DNA of 64,000 nt from Madurella fahalii (taxonomy: Eukaryota; Ascomycota; Sordariomycetes; Sordariales). The translations under genes were made by a program, and so were the position numbers. The notes beneath the pieces are model-generated. The model was not told where the DNA came from. It saw only the letters and a program-made list of their open reading frames with translations, and made no database searches. Below are positions 1-11,675 of the stretch, in pieces. Position 1 is the first letter of the stretch. Every line of letters starts with the position of its first letter. The DNA is taken from contig CM056877.1 in assembly GCA_029876055.1 (NCBI GenBank), positions 3,038,001 to 3,102,000 of the forward strand, read 5' to 3'.

Positions 1-433
1 ATGAAGGAGCCTCTTTGGAGTACAAGAGTCTTCACGGAACGTGCCTTAAGATAAAAAATGCGGTCCTAAGAATCCTAGGAGTAACGGACATACTCTATTT
101 CCATTTTTTATTTTTATTTTTCTTATCTATTTCTCCCATTGGGCTAGTCATTTGCTCTTCTTTCCTCTCTTTCTTCGCATCCACTTTCTGCGGGATCGGT
201 TCATGTGTAGTAATTACTGTACTGTACCTTATCTGTTGTTATCGGCTTGGGCCCAGTGCTGTTCAATACATAAGCGTCGCATACCTAGCTTGGGCCTCGG
301 CGGTGGAGTGCAGAAGGCGGTCGGAAAATTCCCGGCAGAATTTTGACCTCTTGGCATGCTCTAAATTGGCCGCTCGCCGTCCTCTTCTCGCCGCTTCACA
401 TCAGAGCTATCCCGACACCGAATCGACGACAAG
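1..433. other. Upstream region of the Prp22 gene
   Basis: A T-rich stretch (about 90-190) followed by ordinary sequence leads into the helicase start codon. Open frames here overlap the helicase start in another frame and have no recognisable domain, so I treat them as chance. It probably holds the promoter and 5' UTR; no clear TATA box was seen. Confidence 0.4.
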
Positions 434-3400
434 ATGGATGACTTGGAGTCTCTCGAACTGCTCTCGCTCGTGTCGAAAGTCACGTCCGAGTTGCAGAATC
501 ATCTGGGGATCAGCGAGAAAACGCTTGCCGAGTTCGTCATCGCCCAGCGCCTGGAATGCGCCTCGTTCGCAGACTTCAAGGCCAAGCTGGCCACCGTCGG
601 TGCAGAGTTTCCACCCAGCTTGGTAGAAAGCATCGACCGCCTTGTCCTGGCTATCCACCCTAAATTCAAGGGGAAACAGAACGGCACGCGCCACGAGGAA
701 GACGAGAAACCTGGCCAGTCATCAGAGCAAAAGACGAAGGTGTTCAAGGGACTGGCGATTCCGGACAAGGAGGTGGATGCAATCGATGATACTCTGGCAT
801 TGCTGGAGAGTTTAGAGCCGAAGAAGGCGGGCAAAGAGCCGTCAAGGAAACGCAGCCGTACCCCAGACGACTACCGAGATGATACGAGACGCAAGCGCAA
901 GGACAGGTACCGGTCGAGGTCGAGGTCAAGATCGCGGTCCCCTCCGCGAGGCCGGCGGAAAAACGATCGCTACGAAGATGACGACGAAATGTTCCGCCGC
1001 CCACCGTCACAGGAACTGGATGATACGCCGCAGCTCTACAAGATCTACGACGGTCATGTCACGGGCATCAAGGATTTTGGCGCCTTTGTGAACTTGCATG
1101 GCGTCCGGGGTAAGGTGGATGGACTGGTACACATATCGGCATTCGGGCAACGAGTCAACCACCCGTCGGATGTTGTTGCTAGGGGACAAGATGTCAAGGT
1201 CAAGGTGATCAAGCTCGAGGGCAATCGCATCGGGCTCTCGATGAAGGATGTCGACCAAGAAACGGGCATGGATCTCGCACCGCAGATGGGGATAGGGTCT
1301 GGTGCCAACATGGAGGCTCTGGGTGGCGGGAGGAGAGCCCCCGGTGACATGAACAACGGCACGGACGGGTCCTTCCAGGCATCCGCAGCGGCGCGGAAGC
1401 AAAAGAAGAGGTTGACGTCACCAGAGAGATGGGAGATTCGGCAGATGATCGCCGCTGGAATCGCCAAGGCATCAGACTATCCGGACCTCGAGGAGGAGTA
1501 CAATGCAACACTCAGGGGAGAGGCGCCGATGGAATTGGAGGAGGACATTGATATCGAGATCCGAGACGAAGAACCCCCGTTTTTGGCGGGACAGACGAAG
1601 CAGTCGCTTGAGCTGTCTCCCATCCGCGTCGTTAAGGCACCTGACGGCTCACTCAATCGTGCTGCCATGGCAGGAGCCAACCTGGCCAAGGAGAGGAAGG
1701 AGATGCGGCAACAAGAGGCCGATGCGCAGGAGGACAAAACCAAGGTTGACCTCGCGTCGCAGTGGCAAGATCCCATGGCCGATCCCGAGAGTCGGCAGTT
1801 CGCCAGCGATCTGAGGAAACGCGCCCAAGCATCACAGTCAGCACCGGATGCCGTACCTGAGTGGAAGAGGGCGGTTGTGCCCAAGGACCAGTCTCTCGGC
1901 AGACGGACCAACATGTCTATCAAGGAACAACGCGAGTCTTTGCCAGTATTCGCCTTTAGAGAGCAGCTCATTAACGCTGTCCGGGAGAACCAAATTCTGA
2001 TTGTGGTGGGCGAAACCGGCTCGGGGAAAACCACGCAGCTCACACAGTACCTGGCCGAAGCCGGGTTCACGAACAACGGAATCATCGGGTGCACACAACC
2101 GCGTCGCGTGGCCGCTGTCTCGGTTGCAAAGCGCGTGTCCGAAGAAGTGGGATGCCAGCTCGGCCAGGAGGTTGGTTATACCATTAGATTCGAAGACTGC
2201 ACCAGCCCGGCAACCAAGATAAAGTACATGACGGACGGAATGTAAGTATCTCACTGGCCTCTTGACCCAGTCTGGCTACGGTGCTGACTATAATATAGGT
2301 TACAGCGAGAGATCCTGATAGATCCCGACCTCAGGAGATACTCGGTTATCATGCTCGACGAGGCTCACGAACGGACCATCGCCACGGACGTACTGTTCGC
2401 TTTACTAAAGAAGACAATGAAAAAGCGGCAAGATCTCAAAGTCATTGTCACAAGCGCCACGTTGGATGCCGACAAGTTCAGCGAGTACTTCAACTCTTGC
2501 CCGATTTTCACGATTCCCGGACGGACTTTCCCTGTCGAGATTCTCTACTCTCGGGAACCGTACGTGTTCCTTGTCGTTACCGATGGTAGCACGTGGCTAA
2601 CTTGTTCAGGGAATCGGATTACCTCGATGCGGCGTTGACGACGGTGATGCAAATCCATCTGAGCGAGCCAATGGGCGACATTCTTCTCTTCTTGACAGGC
2701 CAAGAGGAAATCGACACGTCCTGTGAAATCCTATACGAGAGGATGAAGGCGCTCGGGCCAAACGTGCCGGAGCTCATCATACTTCCGGTTTACTCTGCGC
2801 TCCCTAGCGAGATGCAGAGTAGGATTTTCGACCCAGCACCTCCCGGGAGTCGTAAAGTTGTCATTGCCACCAATATCGCCGAGACGTCCATCACGATCGA
2901 CCACATCTATTATGTGGTCGACCCCGGCTTTGTCAAGCAGAATGCCTACGATCCGAAGCTGGGGATGGATTCGCTGGTTATCACTCCTATTTCACAGGCA
3001 CAGGCGAATCAGCGAGCTGGTCGAGCCGGCCGAACAGGACCGGGGAAGTGCTTCCGCTTGTACACGGAAGCCGCATATCAGTCAGAAATGCTTCCGACAA
3101 CAATTCCTGAGATCCAGCGGCAGAACTTGTCTACTACCATCCTTCTGTTGAAGGCTATGGGCATCAACGATTTGCTGCGCTTTGACTTCATGGATGTAAG
3201 TAGTTCCCCACTTCTCTGAGAATGCCTTCGCGTACTGACGTTGTTTTAGCCTCCACCGGTCAATACCATGCTTACAGCACTCGAGGAGCTGTATGCACTG
3301 GAAGCGCTCGACGACGAAGGACTGCTGACACGACTTGGAAGAAAGATGGCCGATTTCCCTATGGACCCTCCGCTTGCCAAGGTGCTGATTGCTTCGGTCG

Positions 3401-4101
3401 AAAAAGGCTGCTCAGACGAGATGGTCACTATCGTTTCGATGCTCAATCTTTTGCAAATCTTCTATCGACCGAAGGAGAAGCAGCACGTGGCCGACCAGAA
3501 GAAGGCCAAGTTCCACGACCCCCACGGCGATCATCTCACATTGCTGAATGTATACAACTCATGGAAGAACAACGGATACTCGAACCCGTGGTGCTTCGAG
3601 AACTTCATCCAGGCACGATCTATGCGCCGTGCCAAGGACGTGCGCACACAGATTGTGAGAATCATGGAGCGTCATCGGCATCCCATTATCAGCTGCGGGC
3701 GGGACACGGACAAGATCCGACAGGCGCTGTGCAGCGGCTTCTTCCGCAACGCGGCACGCAAGGATCCCCAAGAGGGCTACAAGACGCTGATCGAGGGCAC
3801 CCCCGTCTACTTGCACCCGAGCTCGGCCCTATTTGGCAAGCAGGCCGAGTGGGTCATTTATCACACACTGGTGCTGACCACACGCGAATACATGCATTTC
3901 ACGACCAGCATCGAGCCAAAATGGCTGGTTGAGGCGGCGCCCACGTTCTTCAAGGTAGCCCCGACGGACAAGCTCTCCAAGAGGAAGAAGGCCGAGAGGA
4001 TACAGCCCTTGTATAATAAGTATGCCGGGGAGGATGACTGGCGGCTGAGCGCCCAGCGGAGAGCGGGCCGGTCAGGTGGTGGAGGCGGTACTTGGGGTTA
4101 G
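434..4101 (+). CDS. prp22: Prp22/DHX8-type DEAH-box pre-mRNA splicing ATP-dependent RNA helicase
   Basis: Spliceosomal DEAH helicase that in yeast and human releases spliced mRNA from the post-catalytic spliceosome in the nucleus. Four exons fit the phase: 434-2241, 2299-2559, 2610-3195 and 3250-4101 (introns 57, 50 and 54 nt), giving 1168 aa, a normal length for the family. In order: an N-terminal helical part, an Arg/Ser-rich stretch near residues 157-175, an S1 RNA-binding domain near 201-275 (the feature separating Prp22/DHX8 from Prp2, Prp16 and Prp43), Walker A GETGSGKTT near 526, the DEAH box near 622, SAT near 654, QRAGRAGR near 823, then the HA2 and OB-fold C-terminal region. The start at 434 is the first Met of the long frame. 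Splice sites are inferred by reading, but all phases close. Confidence 0.95.
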
Positions 4102-4503
4102 ATGGAACACTTCTTGTATCGTATAGCGAAATTATGAACTGTTCAGCGTTTGTGACGATATCTAGTGGTCCTAGAGATAGGAAAATAAGATACCCCTTTT
4201 TATCCAACTACTTCTCCAGCATGGCCCTGAGGTTGGGCTGTCGGATTGGCAAGCACTAGCCCCACTACGTTCCAGGGTCGGTTACCGCGCCTGTGGTAGA
4301 GGATACTCCCTTTTCCTTTGATACGTGTGCCTAATTGTGGCAACGATTACAGCGCAGGATTGGCCGCCGGACAAATCTTACAGGCAGCGCTAACCAAAAG
4401 GCAGACTGCGGTTAGGCTCACCATCTTCAAATATTGGCTCAACCACATACGAACCCGACCGATCCAGTAATACCCGGCAACCACCAAGAAACAGAAAGGA
4501 AAA
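4102..4503. other. Intergenic region between helicase and thioesterase-like gene
   Basis: About 400 bases, presumably the helicase 3' end and the promoter of the next gene. No RNA gene, repeat or conserved open frame was recognised. Confidence 0.4.
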
Positions 4504-5351
4504 ATGTCCACAGCCGACCTCCCCACCATCATCTACCCCCCCTCCACCAGCACCCACACCCACACCGTCATCTTCCTCCACGGCCGCGGCGACAACATCC
4601 AGTCCTTCACCCGGGCCCTGTCCTACTGGCGCGACGCGCGGGGCCGCAGCCTCATGGACGCCTTCCCCTCGTTCAAATGGGTCTTCCCGCAGGCGCCGCC
4701 GCGGCCGGTCGCGGCGACGGCGACGGCGCACCGCGGGCCCGAGGTCTGGCCGCAGTGGTTCGACGTGTGGAACGTGCGGGACTTTGCCGACCGGGAGGAG
4801 GTGCAGGCCGAAGGGCTGCGGGAGATGGTGCCGCGGATCCGGGACCTGGTCGCGCGCGAGGCGGGCGCGCTGGCCGGGCGGTGGGACCGCGTCGTCCTCG
4901 CGGGCATCAGCATGGGCGCGGCCACGGGCGTGCACACGCTGTTCAATCTCGACGTGCCGTTCGAGGGCGGCGGCAGGCTCGCGGCGTTCATGGGCTTCTG
5001 TGCTCGGTGTCCGTTCGCCGGCAGGGGCCTGCAGGGTATGAGGGAGGTGCTGGGGTTGGACGGCACGCTTGGGCCTGGGGTGGATGGGGTGCTTAGGGCG
5101 ACGCCGATGCTGTTGGAGCATTGTGTGGATGATCCGTTGGTGAAGATTGAGGGGGGAGGGGGTTGAGGGATACGTTGAGGGGATTTGGGGCGTCGGTCGA
5201 GTGGAAGGAGTATCCGGTCGGGGGGCACTGGTTCCAAGAGCCGGATGGGGCGAATGATGTGGTCGAGTTCTTGGAGAGGGTTGTGTTGGAGAATGGGGAT
5301 GGCGCCGCTGGTGCGGGAGCAGAGGCGGTCGCGGCGAAGGACTTGTCCTGA
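4504..5351 (+). CDS. Acyl-protein thioesterase / phospholipase-carboxylesterase family hydrolase, frame interrupted
   Basis: An alpha/beta hydrolase of the APT1/carboxylesterase family, enzymes that cleave acyl thioesters or esters. The first frame (4504-5166) starts with the family-type N-terminus ending in FLHGRGDN and carries the nucleophile elbow GISMG with Ser136. It continues to the acid region EHCVDDPLV and then stops at 5164 just after a G-rich run. The rest of the family's C-terminus, including the catalytic His in GGHWF, lies in another frame from 5163 to 5351. One extra base in the G tract near 5150-5162 would restore a continuous protein of about 282 aa; I saw no credible intron that would do so. 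It is either a real loss-of-function indel or a sequencing error in a homopolymer. The family call is firm; the functional state is open. Confidence 0.75.
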
Positions 5352-6772
5352 GGGATGGTTGGGTGGCGGTTGGCGATGATCAATGGCTCGCATATACGGG
5401 AGGAGTAAAGTACGATCGAGTCAGAAAGTGGAAATGGGCAGAAGAAGATGTAGACATCATAATCGTAGCTATAGAAAACCATTGCTTGAATAACTTGCGT
5501 CGCGCAGCGTGCTTACGTTGCTCGGTAAGTCTCGGTCAAATCACGGTCGCCATATACGAGTATATAGCAGACATCATGTGGTACCAAGATGCGGCAGGTT
5601 AGGAATCTCGATGGTCTCCAAGCAACGGCTAACGGTAATATCTGCCGTTCCCATGGCCATACTTGATCATAGAGCATCCCGTTCACTGCAGTGTTGCAGA
5701 CAGGGTCGCACCCTTTGCGTAGTCGTCCGGCCTGTTCCCATCACACGCCAGGCTTCATTGGTCCGGATCATCAACACATATTGGGAGAACGGCAGCAGTT
5801 TTGTCAGGGTCGGTGGACATTTCTGTGGTGACTGCAAAATGGTTGGCGCATCCGCAGCATTGCAGCATTAATGGAAAGCAGCCCTCCCCTTCGATGTACC
5901 TTTCTCGTGCTCTTCACTTTCCTCCTTCACCCCTTCGCTCGTTTCCTGCTTCCTCAATTGCACCTACCGTTCAAGCTTGCCTTCCCCATCCTGTATGTGC
6001 AGATACCCCTTGCCTTCCCCTCTCCTGGGGTCCTCGAACAACAGCTCTTGTTCCAGGCCTACTCTCCTTACCACTCGCAGACTTCTCTCTTATTGACGTA
6101 GCCACCTTATACAGGGTTCCTTATTTTGCGACAATTGGCTTCTACTAGTGTCATTCCCTATTATTTGTTGATATACGTTTTTCCACCTATCTCTTTAGCC
6201 GTAGAAGGACCGGCACACCCCTTTAAGGTAGAACGGTGTAGAAAGAAGAATAATTATCAAAATGCCCAAACGTAGTGTGCCGTATTAAATCTTCATTTAT
6301 TTATTTACTATTTTCAACGTTACAGAGATTTATTAATGGCTACTTAATTGAACTGGGGTACATTTCAGGGTTACGTATGGATTTTAAGATGGCCACTCGC
6401 TGATACTAGTGGGCATTGTTGATGTTTCTGATCATGTCAGGCTGAAAGCGAGCAAGAAATGCCCCTGTACACTGTCAACAGACTTTCCTAATCCTCATGT
6501 TCTTAATGGTGCATATACGGCGTAACATCATTCCGGCTCGTATTTCGTGTCTGCGGCCCAACACCGATTGTTAACTCAATCGTTTTAATGTGGGGCTGAT
6601 CGCTCTCTCTAAGGCTCATACGTCGCTGATCCCGGGCCTGCTCTCTATCACGGATGAGGCTACTAAATGAGGACCCGCGGCATCCATTGCAAAGGCAATT
6701 TCGACAACGGGCTAGACATGTATATACGTACTGTACCCCACTGAGGCTCTGTGTCTGCCTTGGCGGTATCAT
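5352..6772. other. Intergenic region, 1.4 kb
   Basis: Between two plus-strand genes. Several open frames of 60-120 codons occur, but none shows a domain, a sensible start context or coding-like bias. The part from about 6120 to 6400 is AT-richer. Nothing specific was recognised. Confidence 0.4.
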
Positions 6773-7915
6773 GTGCGGCCTGCCCTCGAACCAGCCAAGC
6801 CACCCATGATGATCTCCATCAACAACAGCGACATTGCCGCGGACAAGCAGCATCGGGCCTCCCAAAACAAGAAGCTGGCCATCTCTGGACAGCCCCCAGC
6901 CTCTACTCTAAACCTTTACCGGCGCCTAGCCTTTGGCCGCAAGCACCTTTTCGGCCACGACGACCCCGATCAGACCGCGGAGTACTTTGTTGTCAACCCC
7001 GTGCCCCAGAAACATCGCGATTCATGGCGCCCCGTCTTTTACCGAGGCGACAACCCAAAGTACTCGGGCCTCAGTACAAGCAACAACAGCAGTAGGCCAG
7101 TCGCCCGCGCCCTCCGTGCAGGCATGTGGAACTCGTTCCAGATCCAGATCGGAGACGGCGTGAGCGAGGTGCTCGAGAATGAGGCCCACATTAAGAAGCG
7201 CAAGAAGCGCAAGAAGCATGAGCGCAAGCAGAAAGCGCGCAGGTTCTTCCGTATACCCGAGAAACCGCTCCCGGATCCCATCGAGGAACCACGGGAGGTG
7301 CAGGGGCTCGTTGCTATTTTCAAGATGCGCCGCTCCGCATTCCTCAGACGCACCCTCAAGTGGGAACTCGGCGGGTACGAATGCCAATGGAAGGGGACCC
7401 GGCGTTTCCTCACGGGGCCGTTCAAGAACCTTAAGGGCGTGTCACACGACTTCAAGGTACGTACCTGTCTATGAGTGTCCCCAATGATGCCCAGCAACTT
7501 TCGGGAACCTCCCAAGGAAAACAAAACCTGACATAGCGCACAGCTCGTCGACGCAAACAATAACATTATCGCCACCTTTGAGAAGGACCGCTGGGCCTCG
7601 TACAAGAAATCCGAGAGGCTCGGTTACCCGCCCAACAAGAAGAGGCTGTTTCTCGGTAAGTTGCGGCGCTATCCGGCTGCAGACGCGCCCTCGGCTGCCG
7701 CTGTCCTCGAGAACATCCGGTTGTCTTCGCCGCAGGATGCTTCCGGGTTTTCCGAGAAGCTGACCAGAGACCTCAACCTCCAAGGACCGCAGTCCGGCGA
7801 CATCACTGAGGAAGCCATCGCATTTACCTGTTGGATTGCCGTCGAGGCGGAGCACAGGCTTCGGTACAAGATCTTCGATCTTATCGAAGAGATTGTTGAG
7901 GGGCTTGGAGAGTAG
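6773..7915 (+). CDS. Uncharacterised fungal protein with basic central segment
   Basis: Two exons fit: 6773-7456 and 7544-7915, joined in phase across an 87-nt GTACGT...CAG intron, giving about 351 aa. The second of two adjacent Met codons (about 6806) is an equally good start. A Lys/Arg-rich run lies near residues 139-155 (KKRKKRKKHERKQKARR). It is flanked by beta-rich segments containing GYECQWKGTRRF and, after the splice, a segment resembling FKLVDANNNIIATFEKDRW. Such strand-turn patterns recall the tubby/LURP-one C-terminal fold, but that is only an impression. No function is assigned. The tail (ITEEAIAFTCWIAVEAEHRLRY) looks helical. Coding status is supported by the clean splice join and codon use. 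Confidence 0.65.
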
Positions 7916-9035
7916 AGGCTGTCCTGATTCATCCCACTCACAAGACGCATATTCGCATCTACAAAACTGGTTGCATATATCTTTCCCGGCAGTCTTCTTC
8001 ACCTATAATTTTCTCCTTTTCTTGAGTAGTTCCTTGGTAAATCTGTATTATAAGTATCCATATTATTCTTTAATCACAATACCGTTTATCTTACACCTTT
8101 ATACCTCATCGGTATAGAGATGTAAATCCGACCTAAGCACAAGCGTCCACATAGTCACCAATCTAGTTGGGAGCTGGGGCCCTCACCTCCACCATTATCC
8201 CGCCGCAGACCTCACAACAGGTGGCCTATCTTTGCCATCAGACTCTTTATCTCTGCAGGGCCGCCGCTTAATGGCTTTTTGGTAAGCGATACTTGCTAAG
8301 CACTTCAACCGTTAAGCCTGCCCTTAGTTTTTAGAGGCTGGTCCCTTGGCCCTCGCAAACTGGAACGAGCCAGCGTTCTGCGCACTACAATTATGTTTCA
8401 TAGGCAGTTTGGTCCGCCATCATATAACCTTTAATAGGCAATGATGGCCTGGGATATAGTTGATGGCCATGCTGGTATCAAGCTGTTGAAGCTTGCACGA
8501 AAGGCCGCTGTCAAAGTCCTGAATTGGAGTCATGGCGATGTTGTACTCTGGCCGTTTCCTAAGAGTTACTTTTCCGGAATGGGCAAAGTAGACGCGATAG
8601 ACGGTTAGTGAAGACCTTAGCCTCTACCGTCTTGAATCAACACGTTGCTCTTGAAATACACAAGAGTCAAACGGATATATTAAGAAGAAGCGGGCCGTTT
8701 GCCATTGTTGTAATCTAGTGGTTCGTAGATACATGTAGAAAGGGAATATTTGGAGTAGTAGGAAATGGTGACATGGTATATAGCAGAGCAAAAGACTCTC
8801 TATGACATTACGCGTAGCGTTAGCACAATATAATTGCTCCGAATTATAGTGTTTTATAAGTAATTACTATTTAAGTAGTTGGTAATACTCAACTGGATGC
8901 AATAATAACTTAAGAGGCTCGGCTTATACCTGGTCAAACACTATAACACGGAGAAGTACGTAGTACCCCTAGCTTGGGTATAAACATAGTATAGACCCCC
9001 TTTCCTGCAGAGTATCTAATCATACATCCCATACC
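7916..9035. other. Intergenic region, 1.1 kb, partly AT-rich
   Basis: Lies between the end of a plus-strand gene and the end of the minus-strand lactone oxidase. The distal half (about 8690-9000) is AT-rich with many short stops, possibly mutated repeat DNA. No element ends or RNA genes were recognised. Confidence 0.35.
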
Positions 9036-10823
9036 CTACATGCTAATGCCCAGCCTATCGGTAAACCGATTGTTAAACATGCCCGTGGTATTCAACCCCC
9101 TATACACCTCCACCCACTTCTCAAAATCAGGATACCACGCCCTAACATCCTCCCCGCTCACAAAATCCAAATCCAACCCCCAATGCACCCTCACAGACTC
9201 TTCATCCCGGGTACACACCCTCTCCTTCACCCTCCTCGCCAGCTCCCTCCCGGTCTCCAAACCAACCAACATGGCCAGCTCGATCGTGCACGTCAACCTC
9301 CCGGCCTGGGGCGCCAGGTAGCCCTCACTGGCCTTGACGAACCTCACCCCGAGGGGTCCAGCCATGTACCAGCCCTGGCGGTCCGCGAGCTGGTCAAAGA
9401 CGTCAAGGAGGGCGTCGAGGGTGGGGACGCAGCGGTGCGCGGCGCAGTGCAGCTCGACGGCGAAGGCGGCGAGGTCGTTGGCGGGGCCGAGGGTGAAGAC
9501 ATTGAAGCTCTTGTCGACGTAGACGTCCGGGCGGCCGTCGCCGTCGCCGTCGTGGCCCGCCACCGTCGCCAGCGCCTGGTCGATGGCCAACGGCGAGAGG
9601 AACGGGAACTTGGCCAGCAGCGCCACCAGGTCCCCCGCCCGCTCCACCGCCACCTGCTGCAGCAGGTTCCCCAGCCAGTCCTGCCGCCGCCCCACCTGCG
9701 CGTGGTGCGCCCCCGGCAGCCGCGTGCGCGACACGGTCACGCACGCGTTGCGGAACCAGCGCGTGTACGGGTTCAGGATCAGCTCGAAGTGGTCTGCCTC
9801 GGAGACGATCGCAGGCGGGTGCGGCGACCACTGGCCCGGGGACAGGGCGGGCTTGATGTCGGCCCAGGTGGTGGTGGAGCGCTGCTCGCGGATCGAGTAG
9901 GCCGGGGTCACTTCGAGAATGTAGGAGTGGATGAGGCCGAGGCAGCCCATGGAGGTGTGCACGGTGCGGTACCAGGCATCGGATTGGATGAGGGTAATGG
10001 GGACGGCGTCCAGGAGGGCAGGGAATTTGGCGGGGTCGGAGATGCCTTGGCTGGCCTCGATTTGGTAGACTGTTCCGGACTCAGAGACCAGGATGATGGC
10101 GCGGGCGAAGCTGGCTAGAGGACCAAAGGCGATGCCGGAGCCGTGGGTGCCGGTTGAGAGGGTGCCAGAGATGGTTTGGCCATCATACCCGCCCATGTTG
10201 ATGAGTGCTAGTCCGCGGTTGTCGAGCTCAACTTTGAGATTCTTGACGGTGATGCCCGCTTGGACGTGGAGGAGCGTGTTTCCTCCTTCCTGGACGGCTC
10301 CCTCACGGAAAACTTTGGCATCGACAGGCCGGACGTCGTTGAGGAGGATTGGGTTCACCAGCACGGCGCCGTCTGTTCGAGCAACATCGGAGAATGCATG
10401 CCCGGAGCCAACTGCGCGAACGCGTTGCTTGAGACGACGCGCTTCGTTGACGATATCGACCATGTCCTGAAGCGACTGCGGCTTGACCTTTTTCAAGGGC
10501 GTGCAACGCTGCTCGCCAATGCAATTCACCCAATCTTCGTCCTCACTCAGTTTGGGCCCTGCTAGGGCTGGCTTTGACAGGGGTTTGGGCTGCCTGCTTG
10601 CCTCTTCTCTGAAGACACCAAATATTGCATTCGGTTCAGCTTCTAGTGATTGTTGGATTTTCTTTTGCTGCTGCTCATCATCCGGATTGGACTCGAGGTC
10701 GCGTAGCACTTCTTGCACCACTCGCTGGACGCGGTCACCTGGCGCATCTTCTTCCGGCCCCCTCGTCTGCTGGGAGGGCTTCTTCTTCTTGAAGCAGCAG
10801 AGAAGAGTTTGAAGAGTCGACAT
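9036..10823 (-). CDS. FAD-linked sugar-1,4-lactone oxidase (D-arabinono/L-gulono-lactone oxidase-like)
   Basis: Single-exon 595-aa protein of the vanillyl-alcohol-oxidase flavoprotein superfamily. It resembles D-arabinono-1,4-lactone oxidase, which makes D-erythroascorbate in fungi. The FAD-binding domain begins near residue 108 and includes VGSGHAFSD; His142 is in the position of the flavin-linked His of the family. It continues through the GTLSTGTHGSG loop. The C-terminal end carries HWGL and the YPDFEKWVEVYR...GMF region typical of ALO-type enzymes. Unusual is the 100-residue N-terminal extension, which opens with LLCCFKKKK: two adjacent Cys followed by four Lys. That pattern is compatible with S-acylation plus a polybasic membrane contact. 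The substrate cannot be settled by eye. Confidence 0.85.
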   Translation of the reverse strand: MSTLQTLLCCFKKKKPSQQTRGPEEDAPGDRVQRVVQEVLRDLESNPDDEQQQKKIQQSLEAEPNAIFGVFREEASRQPKPLSKPALAGPKLSEDEDWVNCIGEQRCTPLKKVKPQSLQDMVDIVNEARRLKQRVRAVGSGHAFSDVARTDGAVLVNPILLNDVRPVDAKVFREGAVQEGGNTLLHVQAGITVKNLKVELDNRGLALINMGGYDGQTISGTLSTGTHGSGIAFGPLASFARAIILVSESGTVYQIEASQGISDPAKFPALLDAVPITLIQSDAWYRTVHTSMGCLGLIHSYILEVTPAYSIREQRSTTTWADIKPALSPGQWSPHPPAIVSEADHFELILNPYTRWFRNACVTVSRTRLPGAHHAQVGRRQDWLGNLLQQVAVERAGDLVALLAKFPFLSPLAIDQALATVAGHDGDGDGRPDVYVDKSFNVFTLGPANDLAAFAVELHCAAHRCVPTLDALLDVFDQLADRQGWYMAGPLGVRFVKASEGYLAPQAGRLTCTIELAMLVGLETGRELARRVKERVCTRDEESVRVHWGLDLDFVSGEDVRAWYPDFEKWVEVYRGLNTTGMFNNRFTDRLGISM

Positions 10824-11675
10824 GGTGCTGCTGATGACTGCTCCTAATGTCGCTTGCCGTCACTGAGCATGAGCTACGCGGTTCAATCGAGGGCTATGAC
10901 CCGTATATAGGTAATCCGTGCCAGGGCTGAGCCAAGCCACACCCACCACATGACGGGATGTTCCACAGCCTTCATGCAAGCCTTCGGCGCCCTTTTCCTA
11001 GTCGGGTCAGAGCGATCGGCTGTCAGCTTGTATTGGCCGATGATCAGGCATATGTTTCTTGCTCGAGCTGATATTGAGGATACTTCGTAACGGAGATTGA
11101 GATTCCAATTCTGCTGTTCAATAGGCTGAAGCCAGCCTTCCCCGGGGGATCCGAGTTCCTTGCACCGACCAGAAATGCCCCTGCCTTCCTCTCTGGTGTG
11201 AAAGGAGGGGCCGCTCTGAGTGAGACATCCAATACGGAGCTGACCTCCATGTATGATTCGCCGAGACATACTGTGCCGCGCGTGCATTTTTGAGGATGGT
11301 TGAATGCCCAGCCTGGTATTCTGGCATGGCACAGCCTTGGTGGCCAAGTTAGCCGTCAGCCCCCAACATCAGGGGAAGACGGGATGTTGGGTTGGTGCAG
11401 CTGTCAATGGTGCCCGCGCCGCTCTGGATACCCAGTGTATATTGCAAAATGTCCCACGGACATTGGCACTGTCAGCTACACTCTGGAGGTCTCTGCAGTT
11501 GTAGCCACCGATCGCTAGGGATCCGGGATGGTTAAACTTTTCTGTGGACGATCTGACCCTTATTGCTCATAATGGTCGGAGTTTCTTCGAAGAGTCAAAG
11601 GAAAGCAGAGCCCCTGGCAGCTAGTAAAGCACTTAGATGGTAACCCCGAAGCACCTGAATAGTGCCAGTGATTGC
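10824..11675. other. Intergenic region upstream of the lactone oxidase
   Basis: About 850 bases between two minus-strand genes. Overlapping open frames of 60-150 codons occur on both strands without recognisable domains and are judged non-coding. Apart from the TATA-like motif, nothing was identified. Confidence 0.4.
10905..10912 (-). promoter_or_regulatory. Possible TATA element of the lactone oxidase gene
   Basis: Read on the minus strand, a CTATATAC motif lies about 85 bases upstream of the ATG at 10823. Position and sequence suit a core promoter element; there is no other support. Confidence 0.3.

Noticed and set aside
15..626. 203-codon plus-strand frame overlapping the helicase start
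   Set aside because: It lies in a different frame from the clear Prp22 coding sequence, has no domain, and covers the promoter/5' UTR.
9183..10118. 311-codon plus-strand frame opposite the lactone oxidase
   Set aside because: It is the antisense shadow of a GC-rich gene; the minus strand has a complete recognised protein.
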